In this document: piece after piece, positions 1 through 7,050 of the stretch
Layout of the letters: every line of letters begins with the position of its first letter
Numbering within the stretch: the stretch's first letter is position 1
Source: Lachnospiraceae bacterium
Lineage (GTDB): Bacteria; Bacillota_A; Clostridia; Lachnospirales; Lachnospiraceae
Length of the DNA stretch: 12,513 nucleotides
Direction: 5' to 3'
NCBI GenBank assembly: GCA_017523185.1
Contig: JAFWXB010000233.1
Span: forward strand, 1-12,513
Notes under the pieces: generated by a model
The model's input: only the letters and a program-made list of their open reading frames with translations
Database searches by the model: none
What the model was told of the DNA's origin: nothing
Made by a program: the position numbers and the translations under genes

Positions 1-2
1 AA

Positions 3-1031
3 CCATATTCTGTGAGAAATCCGTTGGAATTAGTATGTATTTTTTGTCAAAAGAATCCATATAAATATACTTGGCAAGATGTAGAAGATATTCTAAAATG
101 TTATGAGAAGGGGATAAAAGAAGAATCAGTAACAGAACAAAAGCCAACTATTGGAAAGACACAGATTATTGAGATAGAATTAAATAAAATATTTAAAAGT
201 AATTTACCTGATGACGATACGAAGCAGATGCTGATACAGTATATGATAGAGAATACAAATGAATTTAGAAGTTTTATTGTAAAATCAAAAAAGGTATATA
301 TTCCAGGATATTCTTTAACAAGAATGAATAAATTTATGGAACTTATGCGTTATCTTGTAATCTTATATCCTACATACGAAGAATTGGTTGAAGCTGAAGC
401 AAAGGATGCTCAGAAAGCATGTGCAAAAAGAAACATATGTCAAGTAGAGAATGCTAGGGATGGATATCCTGTATTAAATGATTTAAAGAGAGCTATGTTT
501 CAAGCACAAGATTGGAATTTTAATTACTGGGAAATACCAAAAAAAGAAACTGGTGAAAAAAATTTTCAATATTATATGTATTTATTTTGTAAAAATTACG
601 AACAGCATATATGGGCAGTGAATCGGTTGCGTGAGGGTGGCGATAATATAGGATTTTTTGAAAGAAAGGATGCCTTATTATTTGCTTTCTTTCTGATAGA
701 TGGATATTTAAAATTATTAAAAGAAAATGATTCCTATAAAAATAATAAAATACAAAATCTTTTAGAAAACGGAAATGAATTTGATAAGCAATTGGGTATA
801 ATATTCGAGTCACTTGAATATTTGGATGAAAATGAGCCATTGCAAAAGTATGATACTATATGGCAGTGTATAAATATAATTTTGAAAGAAATGGATTATC
901 CGATATTATATGTACCTTCTGCGTTTGACCGTTTTATCGTGCTAAGTTTAATGTCTGTATCTCCAGAAGAATTAACACCATTAATTTTAAATGAGGCTAA
1001 TTTGGAGGATTATGAAAATGCTGAGGGATAA
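3..1031 (+). CDS. Unrecognised cytoplasmic protein, 5' end outside window
   Basis: The frame is open to the left edge (codons for Pro-Tyr-Ser precede the GTG at 12), so that GTG is probably an internal valine and the true start lies upstream. At least 342 residues are visible. No signal peptide, membrane segment or catalytic motif is evident. The protein is charged and helix-rich, with many aromatic residues in the middle. Near the C-terminus (numbering from the GTG) there is K-D-A-L-L-F-A-F-F-L at 219-228 and L-Y-x5-D at 299-306, followed by a Ser-x-Glu-Glu segment. A similar pair of short motifs occurs in the partial gene at the right end of the window, so the two may share a domain; this is weak inference. 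A strong terminator follows 67 bases after the stop. I do not recognise the family. Confidence 0.8.
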   Translation, partial: PYSVRNPLELVCIFCQKNPYKYTWQDVEDILKCYEKGIKEESVTEQKPTIGKTQIIEIELNKIFKSNLPDDDTKQMLIQYMIENTNEFRSFIVKSKKVYIPGYSLTRMNKFMELMRYLVILYPTYEELVEAEAKDAQKACAKRNICQVENARDGYPVLNDLKRAMFQAQDWNFNYWEIPKKETGEKNFQYYMYLFCKNYEQHIWAVNRLREGGDNIGFFERKDALLFAFFLIDGYLKLLKENDSYKNNKIQNLLENGNEFDKQLGIIFESLEYLDENEPLQKYDTIWQCINIILKEMDYPILYVPSAFDRFIVLSLMSVSPEELTPLILNEANLEDYENAEG

Positions 1032-1097
1032 TGAGAAACTTAGACAAAATAAATAAATTTAAAATCAATATAATAAAGAAAAGTAAAATGTGTGTGT

Positions 1098-1134
1098 TCC
1101 TAACTTCTAGTGATAGAGGTTAGGACTTTTTTTT
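1098..1134 (+). terminator. Rho-independent terminator
   Basis: An 11-bp stem with one G-T pair (TCCTAACTTCT at 1098-1108 with AGAGGTTAGGA at 1115-1125) and a 6-base loop is followed by a run of eight T. It closes the first gene. The remainder of the 337-base gap up to 1368 holds no other gene that I can support, only AT-rich leader sequence for the lectin-toxin gene. Confidence 0.9.
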
Positions 1135-1368
1135 GTTTAGCTGATAAAAATTTTGGAAAAGTGGGGTTTGAAAAAAGTGATAGACTAATTATAGCAAATG
1201 AAACATTATCTATATGGGAGAAATTAAGTATGGTAAATGAAAAAGCAATGAATGTATGAAAGAGTTTCAACATTATGTTGAATATTATGTGTAATAAAGA
1301 AAAATTTTTAGGAAACTGAAAGAAATAGTAATTTTAAAAATGGTAGTCGTAAGAAAGGGAGAACTGTT

Positions 1369-2853
1369 ATGTTAAAAAAAGTAGTGAATGAAAATAGTTA
1401 TAAAAACGTAAGAAAGATAATGAGTATCATATTAGTTGTAATCTTTCTTTTTGAAGTGATTATTTCAAGTATATCTGTATTTGCAGCTGAAAGAGTGAAT
1501 ATTACAGAAGGTTGTTATATTTTTGCTTCTGGATTAAACAATTCTAAATGTTTAGATGTAAGTGGAATGGGAGTTGATAATGGAACTAATCTTCAAATTT
1601 GGTCTTCTAATAAAACAGATGCACAAATGTTTTATGTTACAGAAGTAAATGGAAATTCGGGTTGGTATAGTATTCAAAATATTTATTCTCGTAAAGCTCT
1701 TGATGTTACTGAAGGAATAAGTAGAAGTGGAATAAATGTTCAACTTTATGAGTGGAATGGTTCAGATGCACAATTGTGGCAATTTTATAATGCGGGAAAT
1801 GGATATTATTATATAAAAAATAAGCTAGGATATTATTTGGATGTGAGTGGTGGTTTCACAGCAGACGGAACAAATGTTCAAGTCCATGAATGGAATGGGA
1901 CAAATGCTCAAAAATGGAAGATAGTTCCTTCTCAAGGTATTTATAGTCTAATCTCTGGTGTAAGTAATTCTAAATGTTTAGATATAAGTGGAATGAGTAT
2001 GGATAATGGGACTAATATCCAAATTTGGTCTGTGAATAATACAGGTGCACAAATGTTTTATATTAATCAGGAAAGTTCAGGTTGGTATAGTATTCGAACT
2101 ATTGCATCTAAGTCAGAAAAAGTTATTGATGTTACTGGTGGCGTAAAAGGTAGTGGAGTAAATGTTCAACTACACGATTGGAATGGTTCAGATGCACAGT
2201 TGTGGCAATTTTATGATGCAGGAAACGGATATTATTATATAAAAAATAAGTTGGGGTATTATTTGGACGTCAGTGGGGGTTTTTCAAAAGAGGGAACAAA
2301 TGTCCAAGTGCATGAATGGAACGGAACAAAAGCTCAAATGTGGAAATTGCAATTAGTAGATTTAACAGAAACTATTATGGAAAGTGTTTTAATTAGTCTT
2401 TATAAAGATGGAGTCTTTTATAAGGAAGATCCACTTGATAAACTTCTTTATTATTATGAGAATTTTAATCATGGAGCCAAATATGATGTTAAAGTAAGAA
2501 AATGTTGGGATAATCTTTTTAAAAGTATTACATATCCAGGTTCAAAAGATGGTTCTAATGGTGTTATTTTGTATGATGGTCAGGTTGTGACACCAGAACA
2601 TATGGGAAATATTATATATGGTTTTACTGGTAATACTTTAGGTTTTTGTGATAAACTTATATATCAGGGTGGTGGATATGCAGCAAATGGTGCGAATGAT
2701 TTAAATAATCCATTAAAGTATTATGGAGATTCGGAAATAGATCATAAATTTATTTCTATTGGAATTAAAAAATTGGGTAAAACTCCAACTATTGATTTAG
2801 ATTTATCACAAGTTCCATCAATGATTCTTAATTTGGCAAAAGGTCTTTTTTAA
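1369..2853 (+). CDS. Secreted double ricin-B lectin with Bacterial toxin 44-like C-terminal domain
   Basis: This 494-residue protein starts at ATG 1369, 7 bases after GGGAG (1357-1361). Residues 18-39 form a hydrophobic signal sequence, with cleavage likely after Val-Phe-Ala near 39-40. Residues about 42-187 and 188-328 are two ricin-type beta-trefoil lectin domains; the Q-x-W signatures lie at 76, 135, 181, 218, 278 and 323, three per domain, so the protein should bind sugars. Residues about 333-470 are a different domain. It has a K/Y-D-V-K and W-D motif (372-381), then G-N-x-x-Y-G-x-x-G (413-421), a glycine cluster G-G-G (434-436) and Y-G-D-x-x-x-D near 452-458. That order is typical, as I remember it, of the polymorphic-toxin family Bacterial toxin 44, a predicted nuclease. 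The lectin assignment is firm; the toxin assignment is by motif memory only. A ribosome-targeting function as in ricin is not implied. No immunity gene is adjacent. Confidence 0.85.
   Translation: MLKKVVNENSYKNVRKIMSIILVVIFLFEVIISSISVFAAERVNITEGCYIFASGLNNSKCLDVSGMGVDNGTNLQIWSSNKTDAQMFYVTEVNGNSGWYSIQNIYSRKALDVTEGISRSGINVQLYEWNGSDAQLWQFYNAGNGYYYIKNKLGYYLDVSGGFTADGTNVQVHEWNGTNAQKWKIVPSQGIYSLISGVSNSKCLDISGMSMDNGTNIQIWSVNNTGAQMFYINQESSGWYSIRTIASKSEKVIDVTGGVKGSGVNVQLHDWNGSDAQLWQFYDAGNGYYYIKNKLGYYLDVSGGFSKEGTNVQVHEWNGTKAQMWKLQLVDLTETIMESVLISLYKDGVFYKEDPLDKLLYYYENFNHGAKYDVKVRKCWDNLFKSITYPGSKDGSNGVILYDGQVVTPEHMGNIIYGFTGNTLGFCDKLIYQGGGYAANGANDLNNPLKYYGDSEIDHKFISIGIKKLGKTPTIDLDLSQVPSMILNLAKGLF
1501..2352 (+). 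repeat. Tandem 426-bp duplication encoding the two lectin domains
   Basis: Matching blocks are spaced exactly 426 bases (142 codons) apart: ATTCTAAATG at 1541 and 1967, and TGGAATGG at 1753 and 2179. Nucleotide identity stays high over the block at 1753-1860 versus 2179-2286, with mainly third-position differences. This indicates a fairly recent in-frame duplication of one whole beta-trefoil. The boundaries given are approximate. Confidence 0.85.
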
Positions 2854-2871
2854 GTAAATAATGTATAAGTC

Positions 2872-2911
2872 AAAAGCACCTAATATGAAATGAGGGTGCT
2901 TTTGTTATTTT
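2872..2911 (+). terminator. Rho-independent terminator after the lectin-toxin gene
   Basis: AAAAGCACC (2872-2880) pairs perfectly over 9 bp with GGTGCTTTT (2895-2903) around a 14-base loop, followed by GTTATTTTT. It ends the lectin-toxin transcript, so that gene appears monocistronic. Confidence 0.85.
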
Positions 2912-2981
2912 TATGATAGAAAGAAATGAAAAATATGTTGTAGGGATTATTTTTTATGATAAAAGGGTGAAATTTGTAAGC

Positions 2982-2989
2982 GATTAACA
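2982..2989. repeat. Target site duplication, left copy
   Basis: GATTAACA immediately precedes the first base of the MITE-like element and is repeated exactly at 3248-3255. Confidence 0.9.
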
Positions 2990-3247
2990 GGTTCTTTCCA
3001 CACTTAGTTGAAATCTATAATTGAGCAAATCCAAAATAATGCACAAATTTGTTTGTCTCATAAAAACAGTTTCATTTTAAAACTTCATTTTGTCTTTGTA
3101 TGACAAACAAATTTGCATTATTTTTGTGCAATTTTCAATATTTGCTCATTTATAGTTGAAATATTAAATTATTAGCCCTATAAACTATAAATTTTTATAA
3201 AGAATTATAATTGCTAAACACAAAATCAACTAACATTGGAAAGAACC
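2990..3247. mobile_element. 258-bp MITE-like element, possibly ISL3-derived
   Basis: The outer 11 bases GGTTCTTTCCA (2990-3000) are repeated perfectly inverted at 3237-3247, and the match resumes after three mismatches (TTAGTTGA at 3004-3011, TCAACTAA at 3226-3233), giving 22-bp terminal inverted repeats. The identical octamer GATTAACA flanks both ends directly. Inside is a large hairpin (see separate entry) and no open reading frame. Ends starting GG-x-TCTT with an 8-bp target duplication resemble the ISL3 family, so a transposase-less derivative mobilised in trans is likely; the family assignment is inference from memory. Confidence 0.85.
3015..3155. repeat. Large imperfect hairpin inside the MITE-like element
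   Basis: CTATAATTGAGCAAAT (3015-3030) pairs with ATTTGCTCATTTATAG (3140-3155) with one mismatch. The stretch 3033-3057 pairs with 3102-3124, interrupted only by a 2-base insertion. The apical loop is 3058-3101. If transcribed, this would fold into a stem of about 40 bp. It is off-centre in the element, leaving 3156-3225 unpaired. Confidence 0.8.
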
Positions 3248-3255
3248 GATTAACA
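3248..3255. repeat. Target site duplication, right copy
   Basis: GATTAACA immediately follows the last base of the element. Two identical octamers abutting both inverted-repeat ends define the insertion exactly. Confidence 0.9.
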
Positions 3256-3364
3256 TAACAGTACCTTACTTTTTTTTAAATCTATGTCATACTCTATCTA
3301 TAAAAATTATCAAACTTGAATTACAGTTTTTCAAGTTTTTCAAGTACAACTAGGAGAATTAGAT

Positions 3365-3602
3365 ATGACTCAAGTGACTCAAATAAAAACAGAATTTTGC
3401 ATAGAACAGTAGAAATAATTCATTAAAGAATGTCAAAAAAGTAAGATGTCCGTATTCGCATGATGTAAAGAAAACAATGTTTCGGAATCTTCTTATATTT
3501 AAGGAGATTTCGTCAATAGGCAATTGTATCTTTCTCGGTACTGCTGGAAGCAGAAAAAGAAACCATATTTAAAAAAGTGGAGGTTTTATCCCATTTGTTG
3601 TT
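3365..3602 (+). pseudogene. tnpA: IS66-family accessory protein TnpA, degraded remnant
   Basis: AGGAG (3352-3356) and ATG 3365 open a frame that stops after 15 residues. Reading on in the same frame gives the recognisable IS66 TnpA helix-turn-helix pattern I-K-E-C-Q-K-S-K-M-S-V, then C-K-E-N-N-V-S-E-S-S-Y. Stops interrupt it where the family normally has tryptophans (TAG at 3410, TGA near 3461), with further stops near 3416 and 3500. A frameshift near 3515-3530 then restores an E-K-E-T-I-F-K-K-V-E-V tail in another frame. The remnant ends where the next truncated gene begins, near 3600. It is clearly non-functional. The IS66 TnpB and TnpC genes are absent, so only the first gene of the element survives. 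Confidence 0.8.
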
Positions 3603-4298
3603 TTGCAACATATTAATCTTGGTTCACACATAGAAGGGATTGCAAGACAAGATATTTACGAATTACCGATAAGAACGATTCGTGAAATGATTGCGAATGC
3701 TGTGTGTCATCGCAGTTTTTTAACACCAGGAAAGATACAGGTTGCATTATTTGATGACCGTTTGGAAGTGACATCGCCAGGAATGTTAGATAATGAAATT
3801 ACGATTGAAAAAATGAAAACCGGTCTTTCTAAGATTAGAAATAAAGGAATTGCGGCAGCATTGTCTTATATGAATGTGATAGAGGCATGGGGAAGTGGGA
3901 TTCCTCGTATGTTTCGAGAAGCACAGGAATATGGTTTGAAAGAACCGGAATTGATTGATTTGGGAAGTGATTTTAGAGTAAATTTGTATCGTGCAAAAAC
4001 AGAAGTAGATAAATATGGTGTTCTTGAAAACAAAAATGGGATTGGTGTCAATGAGACCAATCTTGAGACCAATGAAACTAATGGTGACACCAATCTTGAC
4101 ACCAATCGAAATAATACCAATACAGAATTGATTCTTTATTTGATACAATTAAATCCAAAAATCAGACAGAAAGAAATAGTGGAGAAAACTAGTATTTCTT
4201 TAAGTACAGTAAAACGTATCATGGCAAAATTGCAAAAAGAGGGAAAAATTAGAAGAAAAGGGAGTAATCGTTTTGGTGAATGGATAATAGAAAAATAG
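3603..4298 (+). pseudogene. RecG-like/AlbA-type ATP-binding regulator, N-terminus missing
   Basis: This is the C-terminal half of the family of ATP-binding transcriptional regulators once annotated as RecG-like helicases. Residues 22-39 carry the P-I-R-x-I-R-E-M-I-A-N-A-V-x-H-R-S-F motif of the HATPase_c_4 domain, which continues as I-Q-V-x-L-F-D-D-R-L-E-V (45-56) and W-G-S-G-I-P-R (96-102). A Thr-Asn-rich linker (150-175) leads to a winged helix (176-231). Complete members carry about 200 further N-terminal residues with the AlbA_2/Schlafen-like domain. Here the upstream frame runs only to a stop at 3570 and is joined to the TnpA remnant. The only start is TTG 3603, with no well-placed ribosome site. 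I therefore call it a 5'-truncated pseudogene, although the 231-residue frame itself is intact and recent loss is possible. Confidence 0.75.
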
Positions 4299-4307
4299 GC
4301 ATAATGA

Positions 4308-4985
4308 TTTGAACTGCTAGAGAATGTATCTTTTGAGCAAGCTGCCATGTTAGAGCCAATGTCTGTAGCAATTCATGCTATAAGACATACAGAAGTAAAA
4401 GAAACGGATACCGTTGTTGTATATGGTCTTGGAACGATAGGACTACTTTTAGTGATGTTTTTATTGGAACAGGGTGTGCAAAATGTAGTAGTAATTGGAA
4501 ATAAATCTGCACAAAAAGAAGCTGTATTGCAGTTGGGATTACCAGAATCCAATTTTTGCAATTGTAAGGAAACAGATGTACAAGATTGGATGAAGAAACA
4601 AGGAAATAGAAATGGTGCAGATGTCGTATTTGAATGTGTTGGAAAAATGGAAACCTTGTCACAGGCTATTTCACTTGCAACAATATCCGGAAAGATTTGT
4701 ACGGTTGGAAATCCGGATACGAATATGACATTGGAGAAAGATATTTATTGGAAGATTTTAAGAAACCAACTTACAATCATTGGAACGTGGAATTCTTCTT
4801 TTTTCAAATTGTGTGAAGAAGATATTTCTGATTGGGAATATGTTTTAGCAAAATTAAAGGAAGAAAAAATTTCTCCACAACAACTGATTACGCATCGTTT
4901 TTCCATAGAAGATTTAGAACAAGGATTTCATATTATGCGAAATAAGACAGAAGATTATGTGAAAATCATGATGATACAAGACTAG
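4308..4985 (+). pseudogene. GatD-like zinc alcohol dehydrogenase, N-terminal catalytic domain missing
   Basis: Homology starts before the first ATG (4347): the in-frame residues from about 4311 (L-L-E-N-V-S-F-E-Q-A-A-M-L-E-P) match the segment that precedes the Rossmann domain of medium-chain dehydrogenases. Counted from 4347, the NAD-binding G-L-G-T-I-G is at 27-32 and G-T-W-N-S-S-F at 146-152, a hallmark of galactitol-1-phosphate 5-dehydrogenase and related sugar-alcohol dehydrogenases. The C-terminus (L-I-T-H-R ... K-I-M) is complete. The first 130 or so residues of a normal protein of about 345 are absent, including the GroES-like fold and all zinc ligands, so it cannot be catalytic. The sequence before it is cut off by TGA at 4305, only 7 bases after the previous remnant. 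Asn52 stands where an acidic residue usually binds the NAD ribose. The function of the parent gene is inferred; the truncation is directly visible. Confidence 0.8.
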
Positions 4986-5049
4986 CAATAAGATAAGAAA
5001 TCAACAGTATTATTTAAAAAATTGTGAGAATTTTATAAAAAAAGAAAAC

Positions 5050-5090
5050 GTCCAATGGGCATAAGAAACGCTCATTTGGACATTTTTTAT
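5050..5090 (+). terminator. Rho-independent terminator
   Basis: GTCCAATGGGC (5050-5060) pairs imperfectly with GCTCATTTGGAC (5070-5081), followed by ATTTTTTATT. It closes the transcript that once ended with the dehydrogenase. The rest of the 4986-5334 gap is AT-rich and contains only the receptor gene's promoter and leader. Confidence 0.8.
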
Positions 5091-5253
5091 TAAATTTTAA
5101 ATTTCCTTGGGCTATCTTTCTCAAAAATTCATGGAAAATCTCTTAGAGAGAAACATAAAGTTAATTAACATGAATTCGACATTTCAAAATATTTCATTAA
5201 AATTATATGGGAAATTATAAAAATATCCATGAAAAGTATAATAATAGATGTGA

Positions 5254-5259
5254 TATAAT
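5254..5259 (+). promoter_or_regulatory. Candidate -10 box upstream of the chemoreceptor
   Basis: A perfect TATAAT preceded by TG lies 75 bases before the receptor start. The -35 region at the expected distance (GAAAAG near 5231) is poor. The alternative flagellar sigma-28 type box was looked for and not convincingly found. Tentative. Confidence 0.35.
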
Positions 5260-5334
5260 TGACGAATAAAAAGTAATGATGTACAATTCGAGTGTATTAT
5301 TTTGGAAAACTTTGAGAGGGGAAAAAAATGAGTT

Positions 5335-7050
5335 ATGGGAAAGATTATTTCACTATTAGAAAAAAGGAATATTAGAGGTAAGCTAAGTTTTATAGTACAA
5401 TTTGCAATTATTATGATGATTATCATGGGACTTGTAGCAGGTATGGGAGCATTTATGCTTAATAAACAGGCAAAGGAATTGTCTGATAATTGGATGGTAG
5501 CAAATAATATTATTGCAGAATTGGATTATGAGACCTCTGAATACCGTATGAAACAATATGGACATATCTGTATAGATATGAATGATGTAGAGCAGTTAAA
5601 AAGTTTTGAATCGCAGATATCTCAAATTGATAGTGAAATCGAACATTTATTGAAACAATATAGTGAAACGATTCATACAGAAGAAGATAAAAAATATTTT
5701 GATGCTGCTTGTGATGCTTGGGAAGAATATAAAAATACAACACAAGTAGTAATTGAATTTAGTAATCAGGGTAATGTAAGTGCAGCAAATGATGTGATGC
5801 TTGGAGATGGATTAACTTCTTATAAAGCGTTTCAAGAACAATTTGATGCTTTGTTACAATTTAATAAAGATGGAGCTTCTAAGGCATCAGATAATGCGAA
5901 TATGGTATTTTATGTTGTAATAGTTGCTGTAGTATTTTTTACTGTAACTGCAGCAGTTGCGTCTTTAAGAATTGCAAAGTATGTAATTATGGGAATTGTA
6001 CAACCAATTAATGAATTGGTAGGTATAGCAGAAGAAATGACAAAAGGGAATATGAAGGCAGAAGTAAAATATAAATCCGAAGATGAGTTAGGTGTTTTAG
6101 CAGATGCCATGAGATTTACCTTAACTACGTTAAATGCATATATTGAAGAAATTTCAGGTGTTTTAAAAGAAATTGCACAAGGCGATTTGACAAGGGATTT
6201 CAAACAAATTACTGACTTCTTAGGAGATTTTGCAAGTATCAAGGAATCATTTGTATTTATTTTAAAAGAATTTAATGAAACATTGAATAATATTCAGACA
6301 GATTCTATGCAAGTAGATACTGGTGCAAATGAAATTGCAGGTGCAGCAACGGAATTAGCAAACGGAACTAGCGAACAGGCAAGTGCCGTTGAGGAATTAA
6401 GTGCTACGATTAATACAGTAACAGCTATGGCAGAAGATACTTCTAAGGGGGCAGAAATAGCATACAATGATATGTTAAAATCTGTACATGAAGCAGAAGG
6501 TGAAAGAGTGCAGATGCAGCAATTACAAGATGAAATGGGTCGAATCAAAGAGATTTCTTTTGAAATTGAAAAAATTATTACTACGATTGAAGAAATTGCC
6601 TCTCAGACAAGCCTTCTTGCATTAAATGCTTCTATCGAAGCTGCAAGAGCAGGAGAAGCAGGTAGAGGTTTTGCAGTAGTAGCAGACCAGATTGGTAAAC
6701 TTGCAACAGATAGTGCACAGGCAGTAGTAGATACTAAGGCATTAATTGAAAAGACAATTGAAGAAATTGATAAAGGTGATAAGATTACAACTGCTACAGC
6801 ACGTGGTTTTGAAAAGATTATTAGTGATATTGGAAGATTTGCAGAGATTGCAAAAGCAAATAATGAAACCTCTATTGCACAGGCACGTGCATTAGAACAA
6901 GTAGAAACAGGTATCGAACAAATTTCCGGTGTTACACAGGCAAATGCAGCAGCATCTGAAGAATGTTCAGCTATTAGTGAAGAATTGGCAGCAAGAGCAG
7001 CAGAATTGGATTCTTTAGTAAAACGTTTTACATTATATAAGAAATGTTAG
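5335..7050 (+). CDS. Methyl-accepting chemotaxis protein, membrane-bound
   Basis: This 571-residue transmembrane chemoreceptor passes ligand signals to CheA/CheW. Order of parts: a short cytoplasmic N-terminus; TM1 about 18-41; an extracellular four-helix-type sensor domain about 42-188 with many acidic residues; TM2 about 190-215; HAMP about 216-268 (P-I-N-E-L at 224 and E-D-E-L-G at 249); a second HAMP-like segment about 270-320 (G-D-L-T); then the coiled-coil signalling domain. The conserved hairpin tip lies at about 419-458, with I-A-S-Q-T-S-L-L-A-L-N-A-S-I-E-A-A-R-A-G-E and G-R-G-F-A-V-V-A. There is no C-terminal CheR-docking pentapeptide. Start choice: GAGAGGGG (5314-5321) is ideally spaced for ATG 5328, which is out of frame, and is rather far (13 bases) from ATG 5335, the start used here. 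The receptor overlaps the next gene by 7 bases. It implies a chemotactic, probably flagellated host. Confidence 0.95.
   Translation: MGKIISLLEKRNIRGKLSFIVQFAIIMMIIMGLVAGMGAFMLNKQAKELSDNWMVANNIIAELDYETSEYRMKQYGHICIDMNDVEQLKSFESQISQIDSEIEHLLKQYSETIHTEEDKKYFDAACDAWEEYKNTTQVVIEFSNQGNVSAANDVMLGDGLTSYKAFQEQFDALLQFNKDGASKASDNANMVFYVVIVAVVFFTVTAAVASLRIAKYVIMGIVQPINELVGIAEEMTKGNMKAEVKYKSEDELGVLADAMRFTLTTLNAYIEEISGVLKEIAQGDLTRDFKQITDFLGDFASIKESFVFILKEFNETLNNIQTDSMQVDTGANEIAGAATELANGTSEQASAVEELSATINTVTAMAEDTSKGAEIAYNDMLKSVHEAEGERVQMQQLQDEMGRIKEISFEIEKIITTIEEIASQTSLLALNASIEAARAGEAGRGFAVVADQIGKLATDSAQAVVDTKALIEKTIEEIDKGDKITTATARGFEKIISDIGRFAEIAKANNETSIAQARALEQVETGIEQISGVTQANAAASEECSAISEELAARAAELDSLVKRFTLYKKC

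Noticed and set aside
520..840. Minus-strand open frames inside the coding genes, including those at 3786-4148, 5910-6242 and 8620-8844
   Set aside because: They lie antisense to genes with clear coding signatures, lack ribosome sites and give low-complexity products; treated as shadows.
1012..1056. A 14-codon frame with GGAGG (1004-1008) overlapping the end of the first gene
   Set aside because: The product is too short to support, has no recognisable sequence and ends just before a terminator. It may be a remnant start of a lost gene, but nothing confirms this.
1231..1260. A 9-codon frame upstream of the lectin-toxin gene, considered as a relic of an immunity gene
   Set aside because: It has no similarity to anything and no length; chance in AT-rich DNA.
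3033..3124. The paired repeats considered as a CRISPR array or as a stand-alone terminator
   Set aside because: There are only two inverted copies and no regularly spaced direct repeats. The block lies inside an element with terminal repeats and a target duplication, so it belongs to the MITE.
3261..3364. Possible IS66 left terminal repeat before the TnpA remnant
   Set aside because: The GTACCTTAC stretch near 3261 is only loosely reminiscent of IS66 ends and no matching right end is found.
4634..4816. A 60-codon plus-strand frame within the dehydrogenase remnant
   Set aside because: It overlaps a frame with clear dehydrogenase motifs and has no family signature of its own.
5335..7050. The chemoreceptor as part of the MotA/FliG operon
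   Set aside because: A strong terminator at 7517-7562 and a new promoter at 7674 separate them; any link is functional guesswork.
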